A stretch of DNA of 64,000 nt, taken from Brachyhypopomus gauderio (taxonomy: Eukaryota > Chordata > Actinopteri > Gymnotiformes > Hypopomidae). The translations under genes and the position numbers were made by a program. Below the pieces are notes generated by a model. The model had not been told where the DNA came from and searched no databases. It saw only the letters and a list, made by a program, of their open reading frames with translations. The stretch is from assembly GCF_052324685.1 (NCBI RefSeq), contig NW_027506913.1:965645-1029644 (forward strand), in the 5' to 3' direction. Shown here piece after piece: positions 8,601 to 21,286 of this stretch; within the stretch, counting starts at the first letter, position 1, and every line of letters starts with the position of its first letter.

Positions 8601-9415
8601 TAATACGTAGAAGTCTAGCTAAAATAATGGAACAAGGCAGTCAGATGTTTTAGTTCAATAGCTCTTCCAATGTATTTTGATTTTTTTCATTCCCTCTCGT
8701 CTGCCTTAAAGTTTCACCAATTCAAGAGGAGAGTAATGGTGAGGGAAGAACGTACCAAAGGGAGGGAATCTTCAGGCAGAATCCCTGAGCTCTCTGCTTT
8801 CTTCTCAACCTGAGTAGTCTATGCATGATTCTGTGTTAGTATCTGTCGATTCGGCCCTTGAAAGGCAATACAGCTAAAGGTAACGTTTCTTGTTTATCAT
8901 GCACCTGAGATGTAACAAAACGGAGGACCTTTCAAGAAAGGCTCTTGAGCAGAGTTACTTCAGAAAGTGAAGTAACGAAAAGAAAAACATTCTCATGTTA
9001 CAATAGATTGGTGAGTGTGAAGAATAGCATCAAGTTAAAGACCTGGCAAGATTGGAACGAAGATGAGAAGAAAGTAAATGTGTTTTAGTTTAGTTTCTTA
9101 TTTTTCCATGAGTATTCAAGTCTTAGTGACTACATGAAGTTTTGATTCTTCAGTTTGCGTTGAAGACAACCATTGATTGGACCTTACGGACTGTCAGCGG
9201 AAGTCCATTCCACCACCTTGTGGACTGACAGAGAAGATTCTTGTTGCATGTCTTGTCGGCATCTTGAAGGGATGGTGGCACGAATAAAGCAATAATAGAG
9301 GCTTAAAGGCAGCCAGGTGCTGTAGTGGCTTGATAAGTGCTTTTATGCATGTGAGAAGCGATCCAGTTATGGGAGACTGCAATGGCCAAGATGCAAGGTA
9401 AAGAGACATATGTAG

Positions 9416-9487
9416 GCGTTGGTGGTATAGTGGTGAGCATAGCTGCCTTCCAAGCAGTTGACCCGGGTTCGATTCCCGGCCAACGCA
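9416..9487 (+). tRNA. trnG-UCC: tRNA-Gly (UCC), unit 8
   Basis: Standard form in a type C unit; C70 is intact, so the G3:U70 change of unit 6 arose after or outside the duplication that produced this copy. Confidence 0.96.
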
Positions 9488-9839
9488 TCTCATTATACAT
9501 GGATACCTGATGTTATTCACAAAACGTGGTACTTTGCCACTCACGTTTATTGATGGCAACCAAAGCTCATGTTTTACAGATTGCTCCTGCTTTTTACCTT
9601 CAGAGATAACTCATGCAATACAGAACGAAATAGGAGTCAACACCTTCAAAAACACTGTGCTTTAATATGTTCTGGTTACATTGACACCTTACTCACAGCT
9701 GCACAGATGACCGTGACTCTTACATCGTTTTTAAATGAAGTGATACAAAGCGTTGTTATTTCTCAAAATCAGAATGAGGCCAAAGAGACCTGCATGCTGA
9801 AGCTGCGGCCCCATTTTCATGTTGCTATAAAGAAGCTTT

Positions 9840-9911
9840 TGACCCCGACGTGATTTGAACACGTAACCTTCTGATCTGGAGTCAGACGCGCTACCGTTGC
9901 GCCACGAGGTC
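9840..9911 (-). tRNA. trnW-CCA: tRNA-Trp (CCA), unit 8
   Basis: Standard gene in a type C unit. Confidence 0.96.
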
Positions 9912-10726
9912 TAATACGTAGAAGTCTAGCTAAAAAAATGGAATAAGGCAGTCAGATGTTTTAGTTCAATAGCTCTTCCAATGTATTTTGATTTTTTTCA
10001 TTCCCTCTCGTCTGCCTTAAAGTTTCACCAATTCAAGAGGAGAGTAATGGTGAGGGAAAAACGTACCAAAGGGAGGGAATCTTCAGGCAGAATCCCTGAG
10101 CTCTCTGCTTTCTTCTCAACCTGAGTAGTCTATGCATGATTCTGTGTTAGTATCTGTCGATTCGGCCCTTGAAAGGCAATACAGCTAAAGGTAACGTTTC
10201 TTGTTTATCATGCACCTGAGATGTAACAAAACGGAGGACCTTTCAAGAAAGGCTCTTGAGCAGAGTTACTTCAGAAAGTGAAGTAACGAAAAGAAAAACA
10301 TTCTCATGTTACAATAGATTGGTGAGTGTGAAGAATAGCATCAAGTTAAAGACCTGGCAAGATTGGAACGAAGATGAGAAGAAAGTAAATGTGTTTTAGT
10401 TTAGTTTCTTATTTTTCCATGAGTATTCAAGTCTTAGTGACTACATAAAGTTTTGATTCTTCAGTTTGCGTTGAAGACAACCATTGATTGGACCTTACGG
10501 ACTGTCAGCGGAAGTCCATTCCACCACCTTGTGGACTGACAGAGAAGATTCTTGTTGCATGTCTTGTCGGCATCTTGAAGGGATTGTGGCACGAATAAAG
10601 CAATAATAAAGGCTTAAAGGCAGCCAGGTGCTGTAGTGGCTTGATAAGTGCTTTTATGCATGTGAGAAGCGATCCAGTTATGGGAGACTGCAATGGCCAA
10701 GATGCAAGGTAAAGAGACATATGTAG

Positions 10727-10798
10727 GCGTTGGTGGTATAGTGGTGAACATAGCTGCCTTCCAAGCAGTTGACCCGGGTTCGATTCCCGGCCAACGCA
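10727..10798 (+). tRNA. trnG-UCC: tRNA-Gly (UCC), unit 9, A22 variant
   Basis: Type T gene, identical to unit 1 (A22 giving a U13-A22 pair). Confidence 0.96.
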
Positions 10799-11150
10799 TC
10801 TCATTATACATGGATACCTGATGTTATTCACAAAACGTGGTACTTTGCCACTCACGTTTATTGATGGCAACCAAAGCTCATATTTTACAGATTGCTCCTG
10901 CTTTTTACCTTCAGAGATAACTCATGCAATACAGAACGATATAGGAGTCAACACCTTCAAAAACACTGTGCTTTAATATGTTCTGGTTACATTGACACCT
11001 TACTCACAGCTGCACAGATGACCGTGACTCTTACATCGTTTTTAAATGAAGTGATACAAAGCGTTGTTATTTCTCAAAATCAGAATGAGGCCAAAGAGAC
11101 CTGCATGCTGAAGCTGCGGCCCCATTTTCATGTTGCTATAAAGAAGCTTT

Positions 11151-11222
11151 TGACCCCGACGTGATTTGAACACGTAACCTTCTGATCTGGAGTCAGACGC
11201 GCTACCGTTGCGCCACGAGGTC
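11151..11222 (-). tRNA. trnW-CCA: tRNA-Trp (CCA), unit 9
   Basis: Standard gene in a type T unit. Confidence 0.96.
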
Positions 11223-12037
11223 TAATACGTAGAAGTCTAGCTAAAAAAATGGAACAAGGCAGTCAGATGTTTTAGTTCAATAGCTCTTCCAATGTATTTT
11301 GATTTTTTTCATTCCCTCTTGTCTGCCTTAAAGTTTCACCAATTCAAGAGGAGAGTAATGGTGAGGGAAGAACGTACCAAAGGGAGGGAATCTTCAGGCA
11401 GAATCCCTGAGCTCTCTGCTTTCTTCTCAACCTGAGTAGTCTATGCATGATTCTGTGTTAGTATCTGTCGATTCGGCCCTTGAAAGGCAATACAGCTAAA
11501 GGTAACGTTTCTTGTTTATCATGCACCTGAGATGTAACAAAACGGAGGACCTTTCAAGAAAGGCTCTTGAGCAGAGTTACTTCAGAAAGTGAAGTAACGA
11601 AAAGAAAAACATTCTCATGTTACAATAGATTGGTGAGTGTGAAGAATAGCATCAAGTTAAAGACCTGGCAAGATTGGAACGAAGATGAGAAGAAAGTAAA
11701 TGTGTTTTAGTTTAGTTTCTTATTTTTCCATGAGTATTCAAGTCTTAGTGACTACATGAAGTTTTGATTCTTCAGTTTGCGTTGAAGACAACCATTGATT
11801 GGACCTTACGGACTGTCAGCGGAAGTCCATTCCACCACCTTGTGGACTGACAGAGAAGATTCTTGTTGCATGTCTTGTCGGCATCTTGAAGGGATGGTGG
11901 CACGAATAAAGCAATAATAGAGGCTTAAAGGCAGCCAGGTGCTGTAGTGGCTTGATAAGTGCTTTTATGCATGTGAGAAGCGATCCAGTTATGGGAGACT
12001 GCAATGGCCAAGATGCAAGGTAAAGAGACATATGTAG

Positions 12038-12109
12038 GCGTTGGTGGTATAGTGGTGAGCATAGCTGCCTTCCAAGCAGTTGACCCGGGTTCGATTCCCG
12101 GCCAACGCA
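12038..12109 (+). tRNA. trnG-UCC: tRNA-Gly (UCC), unit 10
   Basis: Standard form, type A unit. Confidence 0.96.
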
Positions 12110-12461
12110 TCTCATTATACATGGATACCTGATGTTATTCACAAAACGTGGTACTTTGCCACTCACGTTTATTGATGGCAACCAAAGCTCATGTTTTACA
12201 GATTGCTCCTGCTTTTTACCTTCAGAGATAACTCATGCAATACAGAACGATATAGGAGTCAACACCTTCAAAAACACTGTGCTTTAATATGTTCTGGTTA
12301 CATTGACACCTTACTCACAGCTGCACAGATGACCGTGACTCTTACATCGTTTTTAAATGAAGTGATACAAAGCGTTGTTATTTCTCAAAATCAGAATGAG
12401 GCCAAAGAGACCTGCATGCTGAAGCTGCGGCCCCATTTTCATGTTGCTATAAAGAAGCTTT

Positions 12462-12533
12462 TGACCCCGACGTGATTTGAACACGTAACCTTCTGATCTG
12501 GAGTCAGACGCGCTACCGTTGCGCCACGAGGTC
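12462..12533 (-). tRNA. trnW-CCA: tRNA-Trp (CCA), unit 10
   Basis: Standard gene, type A unit. Confidence 0.96.
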
Positions 12534-13348
12534 TAATACGTAGAAGTCTAGCTAAAAAAATGGAATAAGGCAGTCAGATGTTTTAGTTCAATAGCTCTTC
12601 CAATGTATTTTGATTTTTTTCATTCCCTCTCGTCTGCCTTAAAGTTTCACCAATTCAAGAGGAGAGTAATGGTGAGGGAAAAACGTACCAAAGGGAGGGA
12701 ATCTTCAGGCAGAATCCCTGAGCTCTCTGCTTTCTTCTCAACCTGAGTAGTCTATGCATGATTCTGTGTTAGTATCTGTCGATTCGGCCCTTGAAAGGCA
12801 ATACAGCTAAAGGTAACGTTTCTTGTTTATCATGCACCTGAGATGTAACAAAACGGAGGACCTTTCAAGAAAGGCTCTTGAGCAGAGTTACTTCAGAAAG
12901 TGAAGTAACGAAAAGAAAAACATTCTCATGTTACAATAGATTGGTGAGTGTGAAGAATAGCATCAAGTTAAAGACCTGGCAAGATTGGAACGAAGATGAG
13001 AAGAAAGTAAATGTGTTTTAGTTTAGTTTCTTATTTTTCCATGAGTATTCAAGTCTTAGTGACTACATGAAGTTTTGATTCTTCAGTTTGCGTTGAAGAC
13101 AACCATTGATTGGACCTTACGGACTGTCAGCGGAAGTCCATTCCACCACCTTGTGGACTGACAGAGAAGATTCTTGTTGCATGTCTTGTCGGCATCTTGA
13201 AGGGATGGTGGCACGAATAAAGCAATAATAGAGGCTTAAAGGCAGCCAGGTGCTGTAGTGGCTTGATAAGTGCTTTTATGCATGTGAGAAGCGATCCAGT
13301 TATGGGAGACTGCAATGGCCAAGATGCAAGGTAAAGAGACATATGTAG

Positions 13349-13420
13349 GCGTTGGTAGTATAGTGGTGAGCATAGCTGCCTTCCAAGCAGTTGACCCGGG
13401 TTCGATTCCCGGCCAACGCA
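13349..13420 (+). tRNA. trnG-UCC: tRNA-Gly (UCC), unit 11, A9 variant
   Basis: Type B gene, third copy with A9. Confidence 0.95.
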
Positions 13421-13772
13421 TCTCATTATACATGGATACCTGATGTTATTCACAAAACGTGGTACTTTGCCACTCACGTTTATTGATGGCAACCAAAGCT
13501 CATGTTTTACAGATTGCTCCTGCTTTTTACCTTCAGAGATAACTCATGCAATACAGAACGATATAGGAGTCAACACCTTCAAAAACACTGTGCTTTAATA
13601 TGTTCTGGTTACATTGACACCTTACTCACAGCTGCACAGATGACCGTGACTCTTACATCGTTTTTAAATGAAGTGATACAAAGCGTTGTTATTTCTCAAA
13701 ATCAGAACGAGGCCAAAGAGACCTGCATGCTGAAGCTGCGGCCCCATTTTCATGTTGCTATAAAGAAGCTTT

Positions 13773-13844
13773 TGACCCCGACGTGATTTGAACACGTAAC
13801 CTTCTGATCTGGAGTCAGACGCGCTACCGTTGCGCCACGAGGTC
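13773..13844 (-). tRNA. trnW-CCA: tRNA-Trp (CCA), unit 11
   Basis: Standard gene, AAAATAA upstream. Confidence 0.96.
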
Positions 13845-14659
13845 TAATACGTAGAAGTCTAGCTAAAATAATGGAACAAGGCAGTCAGATGTTTTAGTTC
13901 AATAGCTCTTCCAATGTATTTTGATTTTTTTCATTCCCTCTCGTCTGCCTTAAAGTTTCACCAATTCAAGAGGAGAGTAATGGTGAGGGAAGAACGTACC
14001 AAAGGGAGGGAATCTTCAGGCAGAATCCCTGAGCTCTCTGCTTTCTTCTCAACCTGAGTAGTCTATGCATGATTCTGTGTTAGTATCTGTCGATTCGGCC
14101 CTTGAAAGGCAATACAGCTAAAGGTAACGTTTCTTGTTTATCATGCACCTGAGATGTAACAAAACGGAGGACCTTTCAAGAAAGGCTCTTGAGCAGAGTT
14201 ACTTCAGAAAGTGAAGTAACGAAAAGAAAAACATTCTCATGTTACAATAGATTGGTGAGTGTGAAGAATAGCATCAAGTTAAAGACCTGGCAAGATTGGA
14301 ACGAAGATGAGAAGAAAGTAAATGTGTTTTAGTTTAGTTTCTTATTTTTCCATGAGTATTCAAGTCTTAGTGACTACATGAAGTTTTGATTCTTCAGTTT
14401 GCGTTGAAGACAACCATTGATTGGACCTTACGGACTGTCAGCGGAAGTCCATTCCACCACCTTGTGGACTGACAGAGAAGATTCTTGTTGCATGTCTTGT
14501 CGGCATCTTGAAGGGATGGTGGCACGAAAAAAGCAATAATAGAGGCTTAAAGGCAGCCAGGTGCTGTAGTGGCTTGATAAGTGCTTTTATGCATGTGAGA
14601 AGCGATCCAGTTATGGGAGACTGCAATGGCCAAGATGCAAGGTAAAGAGACATATGTAG

Positions 14660-14731
14660 GCGTTGGTGGTATAGTGGTGAGCATAGCTGCCTTCCAAGCA
14701 GTTGACCCGGGTTCGATTCCCGGCCAACGCA
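14660..14731 (+). tRNA. trnG-UCC: tRNA-Gly (UCC), unit 12
   Basis: Standard form, type C unit; a private T to A change lies 131 bp upstream at 14529. Confidence 0.96.
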
Positions 14732-15083
14732 TCTCATTATACATGGATACCTGATGTTATTCACAAAACGTGGTACTTTGCCACTCACGTTTATTGATGG
14801 CAACCAAAGCTCATGTTTTACAGATTGCTCCTGCTTTTTACCTTCAGAGATAACTCATGCAATACAGAACGAAATAGGAGTCAACACCTTCAAAAACACT
14901 GTGCTTTAATATGTTCTGGTTACATTGACACCTTACTCACAGCTGCACAGATGACCGTGACTCTTACATCGTTTTTAAATGAAGTGATACAAAGCGTTGT
15001 TATTTCTCAAAATCAGAATGAGGCCAAAGAGACCTGCATGCTGAAGCTGCGGCCCCATTTTCATGTTGCTATAAAGAAGCTTT

Positions 15084-15155
15084 TGACCCCGACGTGATTT
15101 GAACACGTAACCTTCTGATCTGGAGTCAGACGCGCTACCGTTGCGCCACGAGGTC
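15084..15155 (-). tRNA. trnW-CCA: tRNA-Trp (CCA), unit 12
   Basis: Standard gene, type C unit. Confidence 0.96.
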
Positions 15156-15970
15156 TAATACGTAGAAGTCTAGCTAAAAAAATGGAATAAGGCAGTCAGA
15201 TGTTTTAGTTCAATAGCTCTTCCAATGTATTTTGATTTTTTTCATTCCCTCTCGTCTGCCTTAAAGTTTCACCAATTCAAGAGGAGAGTAATGGTGAGGG
15301 AAAAACGTACCAAAGGGAGGGAATCTTCAGGCAGAATCCCTGAGCTCTCTGCTTTCTTCTCAACCTGAGTAGTCTATGCATGATTCTGTGTTAGTATCTG
15401 TCGATTCGGCCCTTGAAAGGCAATACAGCTAAAGGTAACGTTTCTTGTTTATCATGCACCTGAGATGTAACAAAACGGAGGACCTTTCAAGAAAGGCTCT
15501 TGAGCAGAGTTACTTCAGAAAGTGAAGTAACGAAAAGAAAAACATTCTCATGTTACAATAGATTGGTGAGTGTGAAGAATAGCATCAAGTTAAAGACCTG
15601 GCAAGATTGGAACGAAGATGAGAAGAAAGTAAATGTGTTTTAGTTTAGTTTCTTATTTTTCCATGAGTATTCAAGTCTTAGTGACTACATGAAGTTTTGA
15701 TTCTTCAGTTTGCGTTGAAGACAACCATTGATTGGACCTTACGGACTGTCAGCGGAAGTCCATTCCACCACCTTGTGGACTGACAGAGAAGATTCTTGTT
15801 GCATGTCTTGTCGGCATCTTGAAGGGATTGTGGCACGAATAAAGCAATAATAAAGGCTTAAAGGCAGCCAGGTGCTGTAGTGGCTTGATAAGTGCTTTTA
15901 TGCATGTGAGAAGCGATCCAGTTATGGGAGACTGCAATGGCCAAGATGCAAGGTAAAGAGACATATGTAG

Positions 15971-16042
15971 GCGTTGGTGGTATAGTGGTGAACATAGCTG
16001 CCTTCCAAGCAGTTGACCCGGGTTCGATTCCCGGCCAACGCA
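15971..16042 (+). tRNA. trnG-UCC: tRNA-Gly (UCC), unit 13, A22 variant
   Basis: Type T gene, third and last copy with A22. Confidence 0.96.
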
Positions 16043-16394
16043 TCTCATTATACATGGATACCTGATGTTATTCACAAAACGTGGTACTTTGCCACTCACG
16101 TTTATTGATGGCAACCAAAGCTCATATTTTACAGATTGCTCCTGCTTTTTACCTTCAGAGATAACTCATGCAATACAGAACGATATAGGAGTCAACACCT
16201 TCAAAAACACTGTGCTTTAATATGTTCTGGTTACATTGACACCTTACTCACAGCTGCACAGATGACCGTGACTCTTACATCGTTTTTAAATGAAGTGATA
16301 CAAAGCGTTGTTATTTCTCAAAATCAGAATGAGGCCAAAGAGACCTGCATGCTGAAGCTGCGGCCCCATTTTCATGTTGCTATAAAGAAGCTTT

Positions 16395-16466
16395 TGACCC
16401 CGACGTGATTTGAACACGTAACCTTCTGATCTGGAGTCAGACGCGCTACCGTTGCGCCACGAGGTC
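16395..16466 (-). tRNA. trnW-CCA: tRNA-Trp (CCA), unit 13
   Basis: Standard gene; the right end of this unit already shares GTTAG near 16988 with units 14 and 15. Confidence 0.96.
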
Positions 16467-17281
16467 TAATACGTAGAAGTCTAGCTAAAAAAATGGAACA
16501 AGGCAGTCAGATGTTTTAGTTCAATAGCTCTTCCAATGTATTTAGATTTTTTTCATTCCCTCTTGTCTGCCTTAAAGTTTCACCAATTCAAGAGGAGAGT
16601 AATGGTGAGGGAAGAACGTACCAAAGGGAGGGAATCTTCAGGCAGAATCCCTGAGCTCTCTGCTTTCTTCTCAACCTGAGTAGTCTATGCATGATTCTGT
16701 GTTAGTATCTGTCGATTCGGCCCTTGAAAGGCAATACAGCTAAAGGTAACGTTTCTTGTTTATCATGCACCTGAGATGTAACAAAACGGAGGACCTTTCA
16801 AGAAAGGCTCTTGAGCAGAGTTACTTCAGAAAGTGAAGTAACGAAAAGAAAAACATTCTCATGTTACAATAGATTGGTGAGTGTGAAGAATAGCATCAAG
16901 TTAAAGACCTGGCAAGATTGGAACGAAGATGAGAAGAAAGTAAATGTGTTTTAGTTTAGTTTCTTATTTTTCCATGAGTATTCAAGTGTTAGTGACTACA
17001 TGAAGTTTTGATTCTTCAGTTTGCGTTGAAGACAACCATTGATTGGACCTTACGGACTGTCAGCGGAAGTCCATTCCACCACCTTGTGGACTGACAGAGA
17101 AGATTCTTGTTGCATGTCTTGTCGGCATCTTGAAGGGATGGTGGCACGAATAAAGCAATAATAGAGGCTTAAAGGCAGCCAGGTGCTGTAGTGGCTTGAT
17201 AAGTGCTTTTATGCATGTGAGAAGCGATCCAGTTATGGGAGACTGCAATGGCCAAGATGCAAGGTAAAGAGACATATGTAG

Positions 17282-17353
17282 GCGTTGGTGGTATAGTGGT
17301 GAGCATAGCTGCCTTCCAAGCAGTTGACCCGGGTTCGATTCCCGGCCAACGCA
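17282..17353 (+). tRNA. trnG-UCC: tRNA-Gly (UCC), unit 14
   Basis: Standard form with C2, although the rest of the unit resembles the central block. Confidence 0.96.
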
Positions 17354-17705
17354 TCTCATTATACATGGATACCTGATGTTATTCACAAAACGTGGTACTT
17401 TGCCACTCACGTTTATTGATGGCAACCAAAGCTCATGTTTTACAGATTGCTCCTGCTTTTTACCTTCAGAGATAACTCATGCAATACAGAACGATATAGG
17501 AGTCAACACCTTCAAAAACACTGTGCTTTAATATGTTCTGGTTACATTGACACCTTACTCACAGCTGCACAGATGACCGTGACTCTTACATCGTTTTTAA
17601 ATGAAGTGATACAAAGCGTTGTTATTTCTCAAAATCAGAACGAGGCCAAAGAGACCTGCATGCTGAAGCTGCGGCCCCATTTTCATGTTGCTATAAAGAA
17701 GCTTT

Positions 17706-17777
17706 TGACCCCGACGTGATTTGAACACGTAACCTTCTGATCTGGAGTCAGACGCGCTACCGTTGCGCCACGAGGTC
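17706..17777 (-). tRNA. trnW-CCA: tRNA-Trp (CCA), unit 14
   Basis: Standard gene, A7 tract upstream. Confidence 0.96.
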
Positions 17778-18592
17778 TAATACGTAGAAGTCTAGCTAAA
17801 AAAATGGAACAAGGCAGTCAGATGTTTTAGTTCAATAGCTCTTCCAATGTATTTTGATTTTTTTCATTCCCTCTCGTCTGCCTTAAAGTTTCACCAATTC
17901 AAGAGGAGAGTAATGGTGAGGGAAGAACGTACCAAAGGGAGGGAATCTTCAGGCAGAATCCCTGAGCTCTCTGCTTTCTTCTCAACCTGAGTAGTCTATG
18001 CATGATTCTGTGTTAGTATCTGTCGATTCGGCCCTTGAAAGGCAATACAGCTAAAGGTAACTTTTCTTGTTTATCATGCACCTGAGATGTAACAAAACGG
18101 AGGACCTTTCAAGAAAGGCTCTTGAGCAGAGTTACTTCAGAAAGTGAAGTAACGAAAAGAAAAACTTTCTCATGTTACAATAGATTGGTGAGTGTGAAGA
18201 ATAGCATCAAGTTAAAGACCTGGCAAGATTGGAACGAAGATGAGAAGAAAGTAAATGTGTTTTAGTTTAGTTTCTTATTTTTCCATGAGTATTCAAGTGT
18301 TAGTGACTACATGAAGTTTTGATTCTTCAGTTTGCGTTGAAGACAACCATTGATTGGACCTTACGGACTGTCAGCGGAAGTCCATTCCACCACCTTGTGG
18401 ACTGACAGAGAAGATTCTTGTTGCATGTCTTGTCGGCATCTTGAAGGGATGGTGGCACGAATAAAGCAATAATAGAGGCTTAAAGGCAGCCAGGTGCTGT
18501 AGTGGCTTGATAAGTGCTTTTATGCATGTGAGAAGCGATCCAGTTATGGGAGACTGCAATGGCCAAGATGCAAGGTAAAGAGACATATGTAG

Positions 18593-18664
18593 GCGTTGGT
18601 GGTATAGTGGTGAGCATAGCTGCCTTCCAAGCAGTTGACCCGGGTTCGATTCCCGGCCAACGCA
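18593..18664 (+). tRNA. trnG-UCC: tRNA-Gly (UCC), unit 15
   Basis: Standard form with C2; the last C2 copy before the U2 block. Confidence 0.96.
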
Positions 18665-19016
18665 TCTCATTATACATGGATACCTGATGTTATTCACAAA
18701 ACGTGGTACTTTGCCACTCACGTTTATTGATGGCAACCAAAGCTCATGTTTTACAGATTGCTCCTGCTTTTTACCTTCAGAGATAACTCATGCAATACAG
18801 AACGATATAGGAGTCAACACCTTCAAAAACACTGTGCTTTAATATGTTCTGGTTACATTGACACCTTACTCACAGCTGCACAGATGACCGTGACTCTTAC
18901 ATCGTTTTTAAATGAAGTGATACAAAGCGTTGTTATTTCTCAAAATCAGAACGAGGCCAAAGAGACCTGCATGCTGAAGCTGCGGTCCCATTTTCATGTT
19001 GCTATAAAGAAGCTTT

Positions 19017-19088
19017 TGACCCCGACGTGATTTGAACACGTAACCTTCTGATCTGGAGTCAGACGCGCTACCGTTGCGCCACGAGGTC
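19017..19088 (-). tRNA. trnW-CCA: tRNA-Trp (CCA), unit 15
   Basis: Standard gene; private C to T at 18986 in its 3' trailer region. Confidence 0.96.
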
Positions 19089-19903
19089 TAATACGTAGAA
19101 GTCTAGCTAAAAAAATGGAACAAGGCAGTCAGATGTTTTAGTTCAATAGCTCTTCCAATGTATTTTGATTTTTTTCATTCCCTCTCGTCTGCCTTAAAGT
19201 TTCACCAATTCAAGAGGAGAGTAATGGTGAGGGAAGAACGTACCAAAGGGAGGGAATCTTCAGGCAGAATCCCTGAGCTCTCTGCTTTCTTCTCAACCTG
19301 AGTAGTCTATGCATGATTCTGTGTTAGTATCTGTCGATTCGGCCCTTGAAAGGCAATACAGCTAAAGGTAACTTTTCTTGTTTATCATGCACCTGAGATG
19401 TAACAAAACGGAGGACCTTTCAAGAAAGGCTCTTGAGCAGAGTTACTTCAGAAAGTGAAGTAACGAAAAGAAAAACTTTCTCATGTTACAATAGATTGGT
19501 GAGTGTGAAGAATAGCATCAAGTTAAAGACCTGGCAAGATTGGAACGAAGATGAGAAGAAAGTAAATGTGTTTTAGTTTAGTTTCTTATTTTTCCATGAG
19601 TATTCAAGTGTTAGTGACTACATGAAGTTTTGATTCTTCAGTTTGCGTTGAAGACAACCATTGATTGGACCTTACGGACTGTCAGCGGAAGTCCATTCCA
19701 CCACCTTGTGGACTGACAGAGAAGATTCTTGTTGCATGTCTTGTCGGCATCTTGAAGGGATGGTGGCACGAATAAAGCAATAATAGAGGCTTAAAGGCAG
19801 CCAGGTGCTGTAGTGGCTTGATAAGTGCTTTTATGCATGTGAGAAGCGATCCAGTTATGGGAGACTGCAATGGCCAAGATGCAAGGTAAAGAGACATATG
19901 TAG

Positions 19904-19975
19904 GTGTTGGTGGTATAGTGGTGAGCATAGCTGCCTTCCAAGCAGTTGACCCGGGTTCGATTCCCGGCCAACGCA
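19904..19975 (+). tRNA. trnG-UCC: tRNA-Gly (UCC), unit 16, U2 variant
   Basis: First copy with C2 replaced by T (GTGTTGG), making the second acceptor pair U2:G71 instead of C2:G71. The pair still wobbles and the rest of the gene is intact. The first acceptor pairs, including C2:G71, are recognition elements for glycyl-tRNA synthetase in studied systems, so charging could be weaker. This allele occupies 27 of the 49 units. Confidence 0.94.
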
Positions 19976-20327
19976 TCTCATTATACATGGATACCTGATG
20001 TTATTCACAAAACGTGGTACTTTGCCACTCACGTTTATTGATGGCAACCAAAGCTCATGTTTTACAGATTGCTCCTGCTTTTTACCTTCAGAGATAACTC
20101 ATGCAATACAGAACGATATAGGAGTCAACACCTTCAAAAACACTGTGCTTTAATATGTTCTGGTTACATTGACACCTTACTCACAGCTGCACAGATGACC
20201 GTGACTCTTACATCGTTTTTAAATGAAGTGATACAAAGCGTTGTTATTTCTCAAAATCAGAACGAGGCCAAAGAGACCTGCATGCTGAAGCTGCGGCCCC
20301 ATTTTCATGTTGCTATAAAGAAGCTTT

Positions 20328-20399
20328 TGACCCCGACGTGATTTGAACACGTAACCTTCTGATCTGGAGTCAGACGCGCTACCGTTGCGCCACGAGGTC
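20328..20399 (-). tRNA. trnW-CCA: tRNA-Trp (CCA), unit 16
   Basis: Standard gene; trailer retains A at offset 650. Confidence 0.96.
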
Positions 20400-21214
20400 T
20401 AATACGTAGAAGTCTAGCTAAAAAAATGGAACAAGGCAGTCAGATGTTTTAGTTCAATAGCTCTTCCAATGTATTTTGATTTTTTTCATTCCCTCTCGTC
20501 TGCCTTAAAGTTTCACCAATTCAAGAGGAGAGTAATGGTGAGGGAAGAACGTACCAAAGGGAGGGAATCTTCAGGCAGAATCCCTGAGCTCTCTGCTTTC
20601 TTCTCAACCTGAGTAGTCTATGCATGATTCTGTGTTAGTATCTGTCGATTCGGCCCTTGAAAGGCAATACAGCTAAAGGTAACTTTTCTTGTTTATCATG
20701 CACCTGAGATGTAACAAAACGGAGGACCTTTCAAGAAAGGCTCTTGAGCAGAGTTACTTCAGAAAGTGAAGTAACGAAAAGAAAAACTTTCTCATGTTAC
20801 AATAGATTGGTGAGTGTGAAGAATAGCATCAAGTTAAAGACCTGGCAAGATTGGAACGAAGATGAGAAGAAAGTAAATGTGTTTTAGTTTAGTTTCTTAT
20901 TTTTCCATGAGTATTCAAGTCTTAGTGACTACATAAAGTTTTGATTCTTCAGTTTGCGTTGAAGACAACCATTGATTGGACCTTACGGACTGTCAGCGGA
21001 AGTCCATTCCACCACCTTGTGGACTGACAGAGAAGATTCTTGTTGCATGTCTTGTCGGCATCTTGAAGGGATGGTGGCACGAATAAAGCAATAATAGAGG
21101 CTTAAAGGCAGCCAGGTGCTGTAGTGGCTTGATAAGTGCTTTTATGCATGTGAGAAGCGATCCAGTTATGGGAGACTGCAATGGCCAAGATGCAAGGTAA
21201 AGAGACATATGTAG

Positions 21215-21286
21215 GTGTTGGTGGTATAGTGGTGAGCATAGCTGCCTTCCAAGCAGTTGACCCGGGTTCGATTCCCGGCCAACGCA
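21215..21286 (+). tRNA. trnG-UCC: tRNA-Gly (UCC), unit 17, U2 variant
   Basis: U2:G71 allele; otherwise intact. Confidence 0.94.

Larger units (their letters stand above)
1..17043. repeat. Higher-order repeat block, units 1-13 (types T,A,B,C)
   Basis: Diagnostic sites sort units 1-13 as T A A A B C B C T A B C T. Type T (units 1, 9, 13): T at offset 97, A at 121, A22 in tRNA-Gly, A at 394. Type A (2, 3, 4, 10): T at offset 766 (GGAATAAGG) and GGGAAAAAC near 880. Type B (5, 7, 11): A9 in tRNA-Gly, C at 598, T at 759. Type C (6, 8, 12): GAAATAGG near 454 with the type A right half. The basic order T-A-B-C (5244 bp) is clearest in units 9-12; the first copy is expanded by extra A units and a duplicated B-C pair. 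Confidence 0.8.
17044..19665. repeat. Transitional units 14-15
   Basis: These two units keep C2 in tRNA-Gly like the left block, but already carry C at offset 598, CTTTTC in place of CGTTTC near 1020 and CTTTCTC in place of CATTCTC near 1125, like the central block. They share GTTAG near 1258 with unit 13, marking local exchange across the boundary. Unit 15 alone has T at offset 632 (18986). Confidence 0.75.

Noticed and set aside
14421-14645. 74-codon ORF on the + strand in unit 12 only
   Set aside because: It is opened by a single T to A change at 14529 that removes a stop codon; every other unit has the stop.
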